The notes beneath the pieces are model-generated. The model was not told the origin of the DNA. It worked only from the letters and a program-made list of their open reading frames with translations, and ran no database searches. Of a DNA stretch of 64,000 nt, positions 1 through 12,232 are shown one piece after another. How positions within the stretch are numbered: position 1 is the stretch's first letter; every line of letters begins with the position of its first letter. The position numbers were made by a program, and so were the translations under genes. Origin of the DNA: Trogon surrucura (lineage: Eukaryota; Chordata; Aves; Trogoniformes; Trogonidae); NCBI GenBank assembly GCA_020746105.1, contig CM036658.1, forward strand, positions 32,637,099-32,701,098. Reading direction: 5' to 3'.

Positions 1-181
1 ATTAGCCAGAAGGCTTGTGGTCAGGCAAAGGCAGTGTGGGATCAAATGTGTCTAAGGAATATGTAAATCCCACAGTTAATTTGATGGTTGGCAATCCAGC
101 TTTTAAACTGATAAATGCAGTACTTTTTTTTGTGGCATTGGTTTTGCTAAAGCTGAAGTCTACAAACATATAAAAACTAAA

Positions 182-545
182 TCAGCCTGGAGAAGACAAG
201 GCTCTGGGGAGATTGTGGCTTTTCAATACTTAAAGGGGGCCTATACAAACGATGGGGACAATCTTTTTAGCAGGGCCTGTTGCAATAAGACAAGGTGTAA
301 TGGTTTTAAACTAAAAAGCCAGATACAAGATTTAAGCCAGACACAAAAAGCTTTTTAAAATAAGTGTGGTGAAAAATTAGAACAGGTTGCCCAGAGAGGT
401 GGTAGAAGCTCCATCCCTGGAAACATTCAAGGTCAGGTTGGACAGGAATTTGAGCAACCCCCTGCACACTACAGGGGGGCAGTCCAAAGAGGTGACCATT
501 GAAGGTCTCTTTCAACCCAAACTATTACATGATTCCATGATTCAA
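182..545 (+). mobile_element. CR1 LINE 3' end, 5'-truncated
   Basis: This is the last ~360 bp of a CR1 non-LTR retrotransposon, sense on the + strand. It opens with the CAGCCTGGAGAAG-type segment that encodes the end of ORF2. It continues through a stretch reading like GGTTTTAAACTAAAA and the conserved 'GAACAGGTTGCCCAGAGAGGTGGT' region around 380-403. It ends with CATGATTCCATGATT, a diverged copy of the CR1 terminal octamer repeat. An open frame at 387-584 covers the degenerate '-PREVVEAPSLETFK-' peptide, typical of this region when translated, but it is not a gene. Severe 5' truncation is normal for CR1. Several small indels against the family pattern suggest a moderately old copy. Confidence 0.9.
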
Positions 546-830
546 ACACAGTCGAGATTTCAAGAGGAAGGACCAACTGAATAAACTACATCTCCATATC
601 AGCAAGAACTTTGTTAAATATAGAAAGAGTAATGGTATTTGAACTGAGATGTTTCTCCAGGGACCGTTCATGTTTTCTGTGTGCTGAAAGTATTAAAATG
701 TGAAAGTAAACACATGGGAGGTCAACAGCCAGAAGCCATTCAACAATAACTATGCTTAGTACAGAAATGAATGAAAGTTTTAGGATACCTAAGATCTAGG
801 AAGACTTTCCATTCCTTTTTTCTTTGGGAA
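546..830. other. Unannotated AT-rich single-copy stretch
   Basis: Nothing recognisable lies between the CR1 tail and the exon candidate. Short open frames only, no tandem repeat and no terminal octamer. Confidence 0.5.
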
Positions 831-1036
831 CTAAAGCTTTTCATTCTGAACATCTGAAATACATTCTTCAATAGTCGTACATTCAAGACAAGAGATTTGT
901 TGTTTTTTAACACATCCTGTCGTATGAGTAAGGGAGCATTTACCACTGTTACCAAGGACACAGCCACCAGGTAGAGCCAAGTGATCCTTCTCTGCTTGGC
1001 TCTCATGATGCTTCATCTGAGACACTGTATCCAGTC
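831..1036 (-). other. Possible 3'-terminal coding exon, cysteine-rich (weak candidate)
   Basis: On the minus strand an open frame runs to a TAG stop at 831-833 and encodes about 68 residues after a possible splice acceptor (TTGTGCAG ending at 1037). A branch-point-like TTCTTAAC lies some 30 bases upstream. The peptide has spaced cysteines in segments such as GGCVLGNSGKCSL and CLECTTIEEC, with a lysine-rich end. Codons look ordinary and the frame lacks the low-complexity look of chance frames. No ATG start, no family recognised and no AATAAA close downstream. An overlapping minus frame (740-1006) begins with a hydrophobic stretch resembling a signal peptide, so even the frame is uncertain. It may well be chance. 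Confidence 0.18.
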
Positions 1037-1137
1037 CTGCACAACCCCAGTACAAGTTGGATGTTAAGAAACAAAGACTTCAGCATCAACTGAATGGTTA
1101 TCATATGGATGTACCACTCATGAAAAGATACTAGAAT

Positions 1138-1200
1138 AAGTTGGCTTGCTTAGTTTGAAACAGAGTAAAGAATGGGGAATCTAATTGCAGCCGTATCTGC
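1138..1200 (+). mobile_element. Possible ancient CR1/L2-type LINE scrap
   Basis: The segment reading TTGGCTTGCTTAGTTTGAAA, then GGGGAATCTAATTGCAGCCGT, resembles the widely conserved CR1-clade stretch coding for '[17 protein letters not shown]'. Only about 60 bp align by eye, with several mismatches and no flanking support, so this could be coincidence. Confidence 0.3.
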
Positions 1201-4200
1201 AACAGTTTTAACATCAAGTTGTACCTTTATGACAGGAGATTTTAGCTTATCTTGTTAAACGTTACAGATCTTTTCTGATTCAAGAGACCACCTCAAAACA
1301 GAGAATGATATTTGGTAATAAATAATAACTGTCTTTTTAGCTGAAGAGTTGACAAGGAATAAAATTTCAATCCATGCATAAGGATTCAATTTCTCTGAAT
1401 ATTTTTTTGCAGGGAGTTGACCCAAATGAAACCCCAAGAAGTTGACAATCACATCATTTAGATGGCTGCGGTTCTTCACTCTTAGAAGATGTAGGAAACT
1501 GGATGCACAAGGAATCTCAGTAGATATTGGATGATCAGCAATGACAGTAGCCAGAAAGATCATCTAGATAACTTGGTAATAGGTCAGTGAAATTCGTAAG
1601 AGACAAGGTTGTTGAAAAGTCAATCTTGGGATCCAAAGACTTTGCTTGTCTATCACAACCAGTTTAAAAGTGCTGCAACTGGAATCAGACTAACAATTTT
1701 TTAAAAATGTGAAAGTATTTCAGCACAATCTCCAATAGTTCTGAAACTTCAAAAAGAGTTTAAAACATCCATAAAGCACAAGACTGAATACCCAAACGGT
1801 CCAGCCTCCTATGGCCCTAAACACCGCTGTTCAGAGCATCACCTTAGCCACAGGTGAAGAACCAAATTGCTACCGTCAGGCAATATAAGGTCCTAAATCC
1901 ACTTGAGCTGATAAAAGCTAATAGAAAGTCAAGAGGTTACTTTGGCACTAGTAGTTGCATATACTCTAGATAATGTGACAGAATGGCAATCATTACCCAA
2001 CATTACAATCCTTCTGTGAGCAATCTAGTAGTGCAGATACAGTACTGATGATTGTGAAATCACGCCTGGACTCCATGGCGTAAACTTAATTGTAAAACCA
2101 TGGCATCAGACCTAATTTCTTCTCCAGTTACTGACTGGCTGTGAATTGAACAGAAAACGTGATTTAAAGGCCAGTATGCGGCAGTATGTTCAAGCAAACA
2201 AGAGACTGAAGAGGTGAAGATAAATATCAAAATGGGACAGTAAATTACCTTGCTCTTAACCAAAAGCTCCCTGAAATATTTCACTACTGTGAAGCCACAC
2301 CACAAGGAAGCTCATTATTCAGATAATAACAATGTTTTCTAGAAAACGCCGCATTCTCTACACTTCACTTTAATGCAGCGTGGCATCACGTCCTTAGTAG
2401 TTGTATTTTTCTGTATAATGCATTTTACTAACACTGTGTTTACAGAAACCATGGCATATTAAACACTGACAGAGATCCACAAATTGCAATTTAATCACAA
2501 ATTGAAGAAATTTTAAGAAAATTTACACTATTTACTTCACAAAATCCCAATATCCCACCTATTCTAGTTGCTGCCTTCAAAAAGTTCCAATAATCTCTCC
2601 AATTGAAGGACTGCAGTTGAAAGCATGAAATAATGTAAGAATTTTACAAACTACTGCTTTGTCACAAATCATGTTTTCCACCTTGACCACTGTGTTTAAA
2701 TATGCAATGGTTTCATAGCCCAGAAGGTGTGTGAGATCAGCTGTGACTGAGGATTACAAAGAAAGTAATTACTTCACGCAGATCAATCCAGGAATCAGTG
2801 TAGACCTTGGGAAAAAATCAACATTCAGGATCAAGTGTCTGCAACAGCGGGTGCTGTCCAGCCCTGCCATCCCTCTGTTTTCTGGAAGTCAGGAGGAAAA
2901 GACAGTCCTTTCACAACCCTGTACTTCCCAGTTAGGTGATACCTGGGCTTTGATAACAGCCTGTCTTGGTATTTCTAAACCGCTACGTTAGCAGCTGTGT
3001 GAAATGGGGTAGGGCATCTCAGTCTGAACCCACAGCATGCAGAAAAGAAGCAACTTAAGTTCGCATGTTTTATTTATCTGAACACTTAATCAGCGAGAAA
3101 CAAACCACTCATTCATCTGAAGAGGCAGCCAAGGGAGTCTTAGGACAGGAAACAAACATTGTTCTTCCATATGCATGTTTGGAAAGCAGGGCATCAAGAG
3201 AGGGGTAGTCCTGTTATGTATTAGGAACAACAGAACTGCAAAATAATACTGTGTAATACAGGAAAGGTGGAGTAGATACTTTTCTCATAGCAAAAAAAGC
3301 TTATTGCTTTCCTTATTGCAAAGGACTGAGAAGAGCAGATATCACCAGCAGATTTTCACTACTGCTAAAAAGGAATTTTGGTGGGCTGTGGTCACAGACC
3401 AACATAAAGCCTATACATTAAAATATATAAAACTGTACCCAGAACTAGTCTATTCCTACTGAATAAGGATTTTACTAGAGTTATTCACCAGCAATACAGA
3501 GAAATTATTTAAAAAAAAAAAAGCAAAATATTTTTTAAAAAGTTTAATACGGATGTTACGTTTTGCAGTGATAAAAATTTCTGCTCCATCAGTGTAATAA
3601 ATTTATTTGATGTTTTCAACAAAGTAAATTTTTAAGAACATACAGATCTCTCATTCACCTGATGTTAATGTCTCAAGGTATGCCCAATATTTTTGCCAGT
3701 ATGGATACTTTTCAGTGAATGGCACTGAACACTTTAATAATTTGGGCTTTTTTTTTGTAGCTGCTTTTCAGTGAATTGCAGTAAACATACTATTATTTTG
3801 GCTTTTTAATTTCTTTCTTTCTTCTTTGGCCCCCTACCAGGAAGCCTATTCATGCTGTATCAGAAATGGTTCCTTCCACACCACTGTAACGTAGAAAATC
3901 TAGTATCAAAGAAAAAAAAAACCTGTCCTAAAACCTGTGGATAAATATTAGGTGTATATATGCAGCATTCATTATTTAACATCTTGTATTCTATCTTTTT
4001 AAACAATTTTTTCCATTCAAGCTCTTTTGAATAACAGGGAGGAAAAGAGCACCTGAAACAAGTAAACTGATTTTAGAGATTTTAACAAAAATGAGGTGTG
4101 CTTGTGGGCATACAAACTTTATGTAAATGGTTAGCACAAAAGAATTTTCTTACGATTAAGACACTTTTCAGTGGATGAAAGAGAGGAATGAAACAAGGGG

Positions 4201-5745
4201 AAAGAGTGAGCTTTTAAGGTGCACATCGAATCTGCATCAGTGTAGATTAAGAGCAACAGTGGTAAATGAAAGTCCATAAAATATATATATTTGATCTTTT
4301 CAGCATCCCTAAGAATTTACCAAATATATACTACCTTTGTTCACAGGATTGTGCATCATCTACAGCACAAGGTGAGATTAGATTGGCTATACAGCCTAAT
4401 GCTTTCTTGATAGGTTTACCTAGACACAGATTTGACATTCAGTTCTCCCTTTTGCTGAAAGAAGAAATGACTTGCAAACATTTCTGCTGACTTCATTTTC
4501 CCCCTGATTCTGAACACTAAAAGCTGAAGTTTTAAATGTGGCACTTCTGAAAAAGCTTAGTAGATTGTAAGAGAGGTAACTTGCACAGAAGCGATCTCTA
4601 TTTTATTCTGAAGAGTAAAGTGCAGATTTGTATAAACGAGTGGTAAATTCAGTTCCCACATGTTCCAGTGAAGAGCAGTAACAGCTTGACTCTTGAGATA
4701 TTTTTATTTATTTTCAATCTAAGCTTGGACATGTTTTGTGTAAGAGATGATTTGAATTTCTACACTACCTAGACTCTACTTTCACACTCCAACAGAAAAT
4801 TTATAAATCACACAAAGTAATGTTTTCTTGTGGCCCTCTTTATATTGGTCTAAAAATACAAAGACATATCTACAATATAAAAACGTTTCTATCGAAGTAT
4901 TAAAAGTATGAAATCTGTTTTGAATACTACTAATTTTTCAAAACATCCAATTAATTAACAAGCAGGTTTTAGGCAAATCCATCTGTCCATTCCAAAAGAC
5001 AATTAATATCTTTGCCCAGAATATTAAATCTTATATGGCCACAGAAGTACTGACACTTAATTTAATACTGTACCATCTTGCTAGAGGGAAAATGCAGAGT
5101 CGTTCTTTTGTAAACTCTATTAAAAATGTATGAGATATTTTTTATTTTGGGAAATTTAATTTTTTAATCCATAACCCTTAAATGTCACACACATTAAAAA
5201 CCAACATGTATTCTAAACAAAGCAGGTCAGAACTAGGCAGCATATATTAATAACAATGGGGCCATTAGCATGGAATCAGAACGTCAGTCTTGACATGAGT
5301 AGGCCTCATGTTTGTACAGCGGGCTGACTGACCAATATGAATCTTCTCAATAGGCAAACCTTTCGTCCCAAACTACTTTTGCCGCAGTTCTGATGCATGT
5401 ATTTTATACAGCTACGGGAAAAGAAGCAAGTGGCCATTATTTTCAGAACACATACATGTATTTGGTTTTGTCCAAGAATGGGCAGAGGACAGAAAAATAA
5501 ATTAAATGGGGAAAAAATTATGATTAAAGAAATCTAAGATACAAAATGCAATTTTTTCTTGTGTTAAGAAAATATTTCGCTACAGACTTTAAAGTATGTC
5601 ATAAGAATACCAACTATTGCCACGGAAGTCAGAGGTACAACCTTGGAGAAGGAAGCTATTTTCCGTTCATACTACAAAATCAAAATATTCTGAAAGCACT
5701 GGCATATTTAATGCTATAGTCTGGTCTTAATCCAAGGAGATCAGA
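1201..5745. other. AT-rich non-coding stretch
   Basis: No gene or interspersed repeat recognised. Open frames at 1255-1563 (-), 2060-2305 (-), 2731-2991 (+) and 4266-4490 (+) are short, lack domain motifs and are not supported by splice context. It contains A-tracts near 3510-3522 and 3910-3920 and the imperfect 56-bp duplication listed separately. Confidence 0.5.
3708..3812. repeat. Imperfect tandem duplication, period ~56 bp
   Basis: CTTTTCAGTGAAT occurs at 3708 and again at 3764. Each copy is followed by a related sequence: GGCACTGAACACTTTAATAA then TTTGGGCTTTTT, versus TGCAGTAAACATACTATTAT then TTTGGCTTTTT. The parallel order of matching blocks indicates an old local duplication rather than chance. 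Confidence 0.6.
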
Positions 5746-6131
5746 TCATAGAATCATAGAATCATAGAATGGCCTAGGCTGGAAGGGACCTGAGAGATCA
5801 TCTAATCCAACCTCCCTGTCATGGTCAGGGACGCCTCTCAACTAGATCAGGCTACTCAAGGCTCTGTCCAACTTGGCCTTGAACACCTCCAGGGAGGGGG
5901 CAGCCACAACATCTCTGGGCAATTTATTCCAAAGTCTTGCCACCCTCGTACTGAAGAATTTCTTCCTAAGATCTAAGCCAAATCTATTCTCCTTCAACTT
6001 AAACCCATTTCCCCTTGTCCTGTCAGTGGACACTCTTGGAAAAAGTCCCTCCCCAGCCTTTCTGTAGGATCCCTTCAGGTATTGGAAGGCAGCTATTAAG
6101 TCCACCTGAAGTCTTCTCTTTTCAAGACTGA
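5746..6131 (-). mobile_element. CR1 LINE 3' end with three perfect terminal octamers
   Basis: Antisense CR1 tail of about 385 bp. Its 3' end is at 5746, where TCATAGAA is repeated three times in perfect tandem (5746-5769), the hallmark CR1 terminus. This is followed by the 'GGCTGGAAGGGACCTGAGAGATCATC' type 3' UTR. Further in, the minus strand translates to a degenerate ORF2 C-terminus (frame 5842-6105), with segments such as AFQYLKGSYRKAGEGLF and RVARLWNKLPRDV. The element stops near 6131 at the TTTTCAAGACTGAA segment, again a 5' truncation. Little damage is visible, so it is probably one of the younger copies here. Confidence 0.93.
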
Positions 6132-6719
6132 AAGATCATAAAGCCACAGTCATATGCCCTTAAAAAAATTTCTTCTCAAGCTTGGAAGCACCTCAACACT
6201 CCAAAAAATGAACCTTTTGTCATGCTCTGCTATTCATAATTTCAACTCCATTTATTCCATCCACTTCAATCAGTAATCTCTCTTCAGATTTTCTCTTCTC
6301 CCTTCATCTGTTTGTAGGTAAGTATTTGAAAGAGCTTGGAATTGTTGTCAAAGGTGCCTGAAACTGCCTCTTGAAATGGGGTGTCTGGCCTTCAGAATTC
6401 ATCAACTGTTAACCAACTTTTAGCAAATCTAACTACACTATACAAAGAACCCTTGCATGTGTGTCTGTGTAACTGAGAAAATAAGGTTTGAAATATGCTC
6501 TTTGTCATTACTATCTTTGTATAGTGTTATAGACTCAGCTGGACGTTCAGTTGAATTCACGACAAAATCTGACAAATTCTCAAGCAAGTTACACAATGGG
6601 TGAAACCCTGGTAATTACGGAACAAAGTTCTGGAATGAGGAAGGTAGCAGAAATCAGTAGTCAAGGTTTCCCTTAAATTTTCAGATTTCTTTTGTTTCAC
6701 TGTGAACACTCTGAAACTG
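6132..6719. other. Unannotated non-coding stretch
   Basis: Pyrimidine-rich near 6230-6310, otherwise plain AT-rich sequence. No repeat or gene recognised. Confidence 0.5.
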
Positions 6720-6925
6720 CTGACTCCAGAGTCAGCAGTGTACGTGCAATCCCACCTGACACCCTCCCAGACTCCAACTGCATTGCTTGAGCCTCATGTG
6801 GGTTTATCTGTCTAATAACCCTCAGTAGACCTCTACTCACAAGCTTGTCCCATCTTCCCTTAAACCCACGTATAACATTTGCACGTGTCTTCTGGACAAG
6901 GCTTCCCAAAGGACTACTACTTTTT
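6720..6925 (-). mobile_element. Older CR1 fragment (CR1-X-like 3' region), diverged
   Basis: Read antisense, the stretch CTAATAACCCTCAGTAGACC, then AAGCTTGTCCCATCTTCCCT and TAAACCCACGTATAACATTT, follows in order the 3' part of an older amniote CR1 group. That group has a 'CTAATAGCCATTGATGGACC ... AACTTATCTAGTTC ... TTGAACCC ... TATACTTTTGGC' pattern. The order of blocks over roughly 150 bp is preserved despite many substitutions. The minus-strand open frame here (6697-6909, 70 codons) is therefore probably a shadow. Boundaries are approximate; the subfamily label is from memory. Confidence 0.5.
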
Positions 6926-9900
6926 ATGTGAATATATCAACACTTAAGCTTTAATTAAAAAAACCCAAACAACATATCCTGACTTATCAGCTCCCTTTAT
7001 AAAGTTAGTATGAGTAAATGACAGTTGTACTGCTAATCTCAGTAGATACCTTCCCTCCATCTGGCAATTGTCATGCTAGTGACAAATTGAGGAGAATATA
7101 ATAAGATGCTACATAAAGGTTATATGACATTTTATCCACTCAGCTTTAGAAAGACGTATTTTATAATGCAATAATACGGGATCTGCTTTAACTCTCAAAG
7201 AACCTTATCTATAAATTCAGTTTTCCTCCACCTTTAGTCCAGCTTCTCTTTACCAAAGAATCCAGTTTTCTCTTTACACATAGTACTCAGGATTTGCAAG
7301 TCTTTTATTTCCTTCCAGAAAATAGAAGATGCTTAAAGCCAGGAATAAGAAAAATACGACTTCAGAATGGAAATTAATCTTAAAAAAGCATGATTTCCTG
7401 CTTTCTAGTTGTAATCAATATATAATTATTAAAAGTATAAATTACATGTTGCTTCCAAAAAACCCCAAGATTACTACAAAATTTCATTGGTAATGAAACA
7501 GAATTACTGCTAATCATCAACCATCTTGCAAACATCCATTCTTTTCTAAATTACTTTTTCAACACCTGTCTAACTTCTTCCGCTTCGCAGTCCCACTCCT
7601 AAAGCTGAATCCCTCCTTTTTTTTTTTTTACAAAAAGGTTGCTGTCCCTTATAGTTTGGAATTTCAGAACATTGCATTATTTTTGGGTAAAAACAATTAC
7701 AAAGTACAAAACCTAATCCAATTACAGTTTCTTCACCATATGTACATATTATTTCTTTCACTTACACTTTGCAAGTGTAAGAACCAATGATTCTTCATCA
7801 AATAACGGATAACAGTAGACGTGTTAACTATTAATTAGCTTATTATTAAATTTACAGTAAAATAACAAATGTAAGTAGCAGCAGCACTAACTACTAAAAA
7901 TCACCGAGTGCAAAAAGGAAGGGTGTAATTGATTTTTTTTTTTTTGCCACCAAAATGCGTACTCCATCTCTAGATAGTAAAATATGCTTTATTGTGCAAA
8001 CCTGCTATGCAAGGTCAGGACTTCAATGCATCCGCTTAGTCTCTTACTTCATAAAAATGTAGGATGTTGCTCTACTGTAGAAACTTCCCAGCAACCCACT
8101 ACAAAAAACCAGACTTTGTCTAAACATGTCTAAATGCACATCACAAGTTCCTATGACTTCAGGTAGTAGCATATTAGATTAATGCAAAATGAATTCCCAC
8201 CTTGCCAAATCCAGTAATGGTTTGCAATAGTTGCCAGAAGAACAGCTGATTTCTACTGGTTAGACCTGCACAATCCAGAACAGTTTAGCTGACATTTTTA
8301 TATATGAAAAGTACACCGAGTAATGTGAGTGAACTTCTCAAATCCATGAAGGATGCAGACTTTTCAGCTGAATGCAGATGTTACATTCTCATGGTCTCTT
8401 TTAATAATTACAAAACTGATACACTACCACATCATAAGAAGTACTGTCACCTAGTTACTCCAAAATTAAACAAACCACAGAACGTTCTCCTTTCCTCTGC
8501 CAAACTTCGGCAACAGATTTTTCAATAACAAAGCAACAACTTCTGTGAATTTAGCAAGTAAATTTTTATTTATTGGAAGTAAAATAAAAGTATTTAATTC
8601 AACGTATTGCTTATAGCACACAAAGCATTAGTACCCATTAAACTGCCTTATGTTTTTAATGTAACTGGGTACACTTTATTATTGGGTTGTTTCGGGGGTT
8701 TTGTGTGTGGTTTATTTCAGGGCCTGAGCACCTAAAAATTTACCTGAAGGACAAGTGAGTAGACATTTAAATTTGTTATTCTTAGTTGGAATCTATAACA
8801 AGCTAAGTAAGAATAGTATTTAATTATTCATATATGTTCACTTTAAATCCAGATTTATTTACTTTCTAAGGTTGTGTCTTTTCCCCATTACAAGCAATAT
8901 GATGTGTATCATTAAGAACAAAGAAATACTTTCATTGCCTTTAACAGAATTCTGTGGTTCTAGTAAGCAACTTATTAGTATCACTCCAGCTAAGGGTGAA
9001 CTATTTTAATAAAGGCATATACTCGACTTGCGTGCACTCCTTTTTTTACAGAAATAAACAATAGGCAAGATTGCTATTTTCATAATATGAAAAAACCACC
9101 AGAATATTATTTAAACCATAATTTGCCCTGATGACTTCACAAATCTTGAGCCATAAAATAACAATCATTATTTAATGTTCTGCAGGAATGCATACTGCAT
9201 GTGGCAAGAGAGAAAAGAGACAGAAAGAGGAAAAAGTCTGTAAGATACATATTCTATACAGGGAAATATTTAAGGATGCTGAAAGTAATTTTCTCTCCCT
9301 GAGTATCTGTCACAGCATTTTCAGAAACAGTATCTATACTTACACAATTGTTAATGTTAGTATAACAGCTCTAAATTTATTCTAGCTCATGCCTGCTACA
9401 CTCACAAAATTCAACACAACAGCACAGTTCTAGCTCAAGAATTTGCTGTGTCTCCCCAGCTGCGTATGCAACAATCTCAAACACAGGCTGCAGAGACAAT
9501 CTTCGTTCTTCATTTAGCAAACTTTTATTCGTTGACAGTTTGTTTTTTTTCCTCTTTGTCTTTGCAGTAATGAGGAAAACAAAAAACTTGCTGAATGCAC
9601 ATATTGCCTTAGTCCTTGTGTACAGAAGTAGTTTAGTATTTGGTAACTCTGCAGATTTACTGCCATTTCTGTAATACAAAACAGCTCAATGTTTGGACGG
9701 GTTACGATTTCACAGTACATCTGCAGAGTTCATGCATAATACATATTTTTCTGAGAATCATCCAAATAAAAGAAACTGAACAAACAGTAATCTGTAATGA
9801 TGATATGGACGTCATCTTAGTTGCAAAATTTAGTGCTCCCTCAAAAGTAAAATAAGTAATTTTACCACTGCATTGAATATTACTTCATAATTATATTGTA

Positions 9901-12156
9901 ATAGCTAGTGTGAATATTTACAACACTCGTGGATGGTCTTTGCAAATCTAGTGCCCATATAAGCAGAGAAATACTATATTTACTCTTCCACACTGTAAAG
10001 CATGAAGCTGTGCAGGGCATGCAGAATGCAGAAAGAGAAAGCGAACACAGATCCTCAGGACTACTGAGCACTTTGTATTTAACACTGCATCACTGGTATA
10101 ATCCTATACCACTAAAACTCGCATTCTGTACACACCAAATGTAGGGAAGAGTGGCAAGGATAAAGGCAGGGAGAAAAGTAATTCATTATTGAGATGCTTG
10201 AAGACGGTTTACATCAGCCCTCCAAATTCTTTTACACTGTAAGACTTCTTAGGGTTCTTGCAGATCATAAATACAACAGGAGTTTAAATTCTACAGAGAA
10301 AGGAAGCTGCGAGAGTAAAAGAGCACTGTAATGAAAACAAATGGATATCCATCAGCCAAACATTCAGTTCAAATTCAAACCATGGTTCCTAAGAACTGTG
10401 ACAAAGAAGCCTGGAAGAGTCTTCCTATCAAAGTAATGGGGCCAAAAATCTGAACTAATTTTTTAATGAAGGTCACAGAATTTATGAAGGAGCTGTATGA
10501 CATAGCAACCTAACCACAGTGAAGAAATAGTAGCACAAGGCATCAATTTTAGTTCCAGATTCTTAAATTCTCATCCAAAGAGTGATGCATCCAAAACCAG
10601 AAGTCACTTCCAAGCACTATACTACTGGATTTATTAGAACAAAGCAACTTTCAGATGTATTAGAGCATGTAAATACTAAGCATGTAAAGATTAAGCCACA
10701 TTAAAAGTGAGATAAAAATCCATTGCTAGGGTCAGCTAGTACCACAAACCTCCCCATAATATTAAAATGACGAAGCTCAAGATCTAACAAGCAAGCAGCC
10801 TCTTGTGTACCTTGCTTTCCACCTGTTGTCTGCAGGGTTGTTGACAATATGCCCCAACATGACATAAAGCTTTGAGTTCCACATTCACCACATCATAAAT
10901 AGCAACATGTACCTTAATCAAACCCATAAAATCTCAGAAGCAGCTTTGTACTATTGTGAAGTGACAGAATAGTATATCAGATTGTCACATAGTTAATTTG
11001 TTTATTTTGGTTTGGTATTTGTGACAGCTGGTAAGATAAAAATCCACTCTGCCCAGACTCTCAGTTTAGTGTAGTATACCCAAGATCATTGGGTACTCTA
11101 AGGACCATCTCTCCTACACTTAATTTTCCATCAACCACCCTAAACCATGTTAGACTCAGTGATGTCAGAAACAGCTTCAGGGAACACTGTATACTATCAC
11201 TGTGAAACAAGCACAGTGGGTTTCTTCAAAGAATAATCTCCTTCATTAAATTTTTAAGAAGCAAAATATCATTAGATTATTCCCTGCAATCTGTATTGTT
11301 TTGTAAAACTATTGAAAAAAAGTTAATCGATCCATGTTTTACTTTTTTTCCTTTAATTCTCTTGGATGTAGAGGAAAGATAAAGCCTTCAAAACCACTGA
11401 AAAGTAGTTCCAGTTTTATTCCTGCATTGAGCTGAGTGCCAAAAGGGCCAATCTGTAGCCAAATGAATACATGTAGAAAAGTTAATTTTGCTACCATCAT
11501 AGGACTGATTTTCACACAACGGAAATAAAAAATTCTCAGTCAGCGCTTGTCCAAATTGAGAATCTCCAGTCTTTAGATCTGTTTACAGCCTACTGCTTCT
11601 GTACCAAACCCCCCCAAAGCTTTCTTTATTCAAATTTTTCTTTAAATGCAGTCTTCTGATGCTTGTTTCAGATACACAACAGAAAACTAATTTTCATTTT
11701 TGTCTTGTGCCTTCATTCTGCTAAGAGATATATAAAGAGCATTTAAACTGTATTGCTCAGTTTAAGAGATTTTATAGAAGGATCTTTTCAAGCCCCAGTA
11801 ATTGTATATAACTCAACAATCTGTGCTTGAATGAGAACAAGTTTCTTTGTTTTAAATGAAATTTCCCTCAAATAGTAAGGAAAGTTGCCCATTCCTCAAA
11901 AATCACTTTGCAAACTGATGACCTGAGGCACATTCTAAATTCTAAAAAGCAAACTTGAAAAAAATGGACAAGTAGTAGTGAATTTGGCATGTCTCGTGTT
12001 TTTGTTTAGAAGAAAGAGGAGCTATAAACAAAACAATGATGACAAAGATTGCTGCAAATTTTTGTCAGGTGCACATTCGTATAAACAAATATGGCCTAAG
12101 TAGCAAGTCCATGTAAATGCACTAAAGTGAAATAGAAGATATTACGCAAAAAATAT
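6926..12156. other. AT-rich non-coding stretch
   Basis: No gene or clear repeat. Homopolymer tracts occur near 7617-7630 (T) and 7932-7945 (T). Paired opposite-strand frames around 9377-9720 and 9880-10144 have no recognisable motif. No CpG-rich segment stands out. Confidence 0.5.
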
Positions 12157-12232
12157 CTGGCAGGTGGGCTGGACTAGATGATCTTTTGAGGTCCCTTCCA
12201 ACTCCTAACATTTCGTGATTCTGTGATACTGT
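12157..12232 (+). mobile_element. CR1 LINE extreme 3' end (short fragment)
   Basis: About 75 bp: CTGGCAGGTGGGCTGGACTA, then GATGATCTTTTGAGGTCCCT, then TCCAACTCCTAACATTTCG, closing with TGATTCTGTGATACTGTGAAA. This is the canonical CR1 tail (GGACTAGATGATCTTT.GAGGTCCCTTCCAAC) and terminal octamers. The extreme truncation is typical of CR1 copies primed at the 3' end and aborted early. Confidence 0.9.

Noticed and set aside
6697-6909. 70-codon minus-strand frame that looks gene-like
   Set aside because: The DNA follows an older CR1 3' UTR in order, so coding is unlikely.
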